A stretch of 64,000 nt of DNA from Brienomyrus brachyistius (Eukaryota; Chordata; Actinopteri; Osteoglossiformes; Mormyridae): NCBI RefSeq assembly GCF_023856365.1, contig NC_064540.1, positions 26,838,474-26,902,473 of the forward strand, given 5' to 3'. Shown here piece after piece: positions 62,407 to 64,000 of the stretch. Both the position numbers and the translations under genes were made by a program. Each line of letters opens with the position of its first letter. Position 1 is the first letter of the stretch. The notes under the pieces were generated by a model. The model had not been told where the DNA came from. It did no database searches and saw only the letters and a list, made by a program, of their open reading frames with translations.

Positions 62407-63642
62407 TTTATTTGGGGATGGGGGAGGGGGGTACAGTGACTGGGGGCTCACGGCAGAGCTCTTGTGGAAATGGGCATGCTGTTTTCAAAACGGTAAAAAC
62501 GCAAGTCATTTATCCACCCCAGAAATCGCTCACCAAGTTTTTAAATGTCATGATGCAGATAACACAAGATAGAAGTACCCAGCCGCACGTTAGGCTGCAC
62601 AAACAGAATAGTCTGGTGTTACCGCTGCACAGTTTGTCCTGAAGTTATCTGCTCATCTGCAAGCAAATCTCAAAGATCTTTTTAATAATGGAGGAAATTA
62701 GTTGACCCCTCCCCCAACCACTCAGATACACATATCGCACAAAGTCTTAAATGCAACACATCCTGTACTCACAAAGTAAACACTGTTGACCTGCGCACAT
62801 AACAAAATTAAATTGTTTTGTATCTTTTGTTCGGTCGGAAAATAATGTGATTTCCTGGTATTCTTGGATGGACAGAAGAAAATGTGTTTGCTAGAGGGAT
62901 AACTAGTGGTAATGGGATGAAAAGGCTTGTGTTACTGCTGTGTAGGTCCACTATTTGTGGGGTGATCCTTCATTAGTAAAGCTGAGAATCTTTGGAGCCA
63001 GGGTTCTCTAGCACCCTCATGGCAGGCTTGACAATAACTCATTAGAGAAACCGGGCGGTGTGGCGTTGAGCTTCGTTAGAACTTAAAGCCTGCATGGTTT
63101 CACTGTCCCTGTAGACACCCAATCCATTAGGACCAAGCTGAACTCGCCCATAAAATCTGAAAATAGGAACAATGGAACTCGCCTGAGAGTCCCCAGTGTC
63201 CCTTAGGGAAATTTTCCAATTCTACTTTGGGCAGCCAATAGCTTGTCTGCGATTTACGGGGACAAAGACACTGATCCTTTCCCAGCAGAGTCTGTATTAT
63301 CTTTATAGATGTGCTCAGAACCACTAGAAGGAGGCTACCTGCAAATCCATCTCGCGAAACTCCTACTGTCAAATCCACCTCATTGTATGCACAAATGTCA
63401 AAAACTGTCCCCTAAGATCCTGTGGCACTGAATCATCTACAATGCGAGAGGGAGGGGAAAAATGAGGTGAACAGTGAAGCACCTGCATACTAAGAGCATA
63501 TCTTGACAAAAATCTTTGCAGGTGTTTTCCCTCCACAACTGATGCGTTTGAGGGTGTGTGTGTTTTTCCTTCATGTGAAGAGACAGAGGCTCGGAGTTGG
63601 TAGGGGTTAAACCCTAAAAGGCTGTATCAGGCTCTGCCATGC
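62407..63642 (-). other. Probable NOL4L 3' UTR
   Basis: Follows the stop codon on the minus strand. AATAAA (minus strand) at 62412-62407 is a good poly(A) signal. No ORF of note. Confidence 0.45.
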
Positions 63643-64000
63643 TTACTTCTGACGGTAGTAGAGCAGATACATCTTCAGTGGCTCTGGTAGCGGCAGACCT
63701 AGGATCCTTTCCCTGAGCAGATTGACAGGGGTGTCTGGCCTACTCTCCCTGCCCACTTCCTCGCCGGTCAAATCTACCCGCCTCTCCACCACCCCCTCCT
63801 CCTCCTCTGCTTCCTCATCCGTCTCGGAGCGGTCGCAGCCGTCGTCCGTGTGCTTCCGCGGGATTGTGCGGCTCACAAACGCGTGCCGGTTGGCCAGGAG
63901 CAGTGAGTCTGCGCGGCGACACGTCCGCCTGCGCTTTGGCCGTGCCCTAGCCCCACTCCTGGCTCCGCCCCTCTCCAGCCGCAACCTGCTCGGCTGCAAG
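63643..64000 (-). CDS. nol4l: NOL4L (nucleolar protein 4-like), last coding exon (partial)
   Basis: An open minus-strand frame from the window edge to the stop at 63645-63643, about 117 residues. It has a basic, NLS-like stretch (RPKRRRTCRR), SRTIPRKH, an acidic run (DEEAEEEEG) and the conserved-looking end TPVNLLRERILGLPLPEPLKMYLLYYRQK split here as TPVNLLRERILG and LPLPEPLKMYLLYYRQK. NOL4L lies next to ASXL1 on the opposite strand in human, which supports the call. A cttgcag acceptor at 63994-64000 would start the exon at 63993. Its molecular role is poorly known. Confidence 0.75.
   Translation of the reverse strand, partial: LQPSRLRLERGGARSGARARPKRRRTCRRADSLLLANRHAFVSRTIPRKHTDDGCDRSETDEEAEEEEGVVERRVDLTGEEVGRESRPDTPVNLLRERILGLPLPEPLKMYLLYYRQK

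Overview
This is vertebrate nuclear DNA, most likely from a ray-finned (teleost) fish. Genes are split into many GT-AG exons, and the repeats are fish-type: a Tc1/mariner element, hAT MITEs, 5S- and tRNA-derived SINEs, a Rex1/L2-like LINE and a solo LTR. The gene set matches the block around human chromosome 20q11: the 3' end of HCK (+), complete TM9SF4 (+), PLAGL2 (-), ASXL1 (+) and the last exon of NOL4L (-). I cannot name the species from sequence alone.

Layout. 1-2381: last three coding exons of an HCK-like Src-family kinase, cut by the left edge. About 4.9-15.9 kb: TM9SF4 in 18 coding exons, with a ZNF143/SBF-type promoter motif at 5263-5281 and a young, apparently intact Tc1/mariner transposon in its last intron. 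16-21 kb: intergenic DNA with MITEs. 21.06-32.4 kb: PLAGL2 on the minus strand, with three coding exons (23.9-24.2, 22.5-22.8 and 21.3-22.3 kb), a 41-bp minisatellite in one intron, a long 5' intron full of repeats and a probable CRE-containing promoter near 32.36 kb. 32.4-38.8 kb: AT-rich intergenic DNA. 38.8-61.6 kb: ASXL1, with a CpG-rich promoter, a 12.4-kb first intron, a 3-nt microexon and a very large last exon. 62.4-64 kb: 3' UTR and last coding exon of NOL4L, tail to tail with ASXL1 and running off the right edge.

The genes are not an operon. They are a conserved neighbourhood of unrelated functions: a membrane-proximal tyrosine kinase, a nine-pass endomembrane protein, a C2H2 transcription factor, a Polycomb/BAP1 scaffold and a nucleolar-protein-like factor. 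Compared with human, POFUT1 and KIF3B are not visible between PLAGL2 and ASXL1.

The most notable observations are: (1) the last exon of ASXL1 changes reading frame by +1 in the glycine/G-rich tract, the same region as the recurrent human ASXL1 frameshift; (2) a 3-nt ASXL1 microexon that exactly restores the codon series; (3) a Tc1/mariner copy with an uninterrupted DD34E transposase and 211-bp inverted repeats that differ at one base; (4) a 725-bp duplication with one copy on each side of ASXL1 exon 1; (5) an extra intron inside a PLAGL2 zinc finger. I found no evidence of a wholly new multi-gene system.
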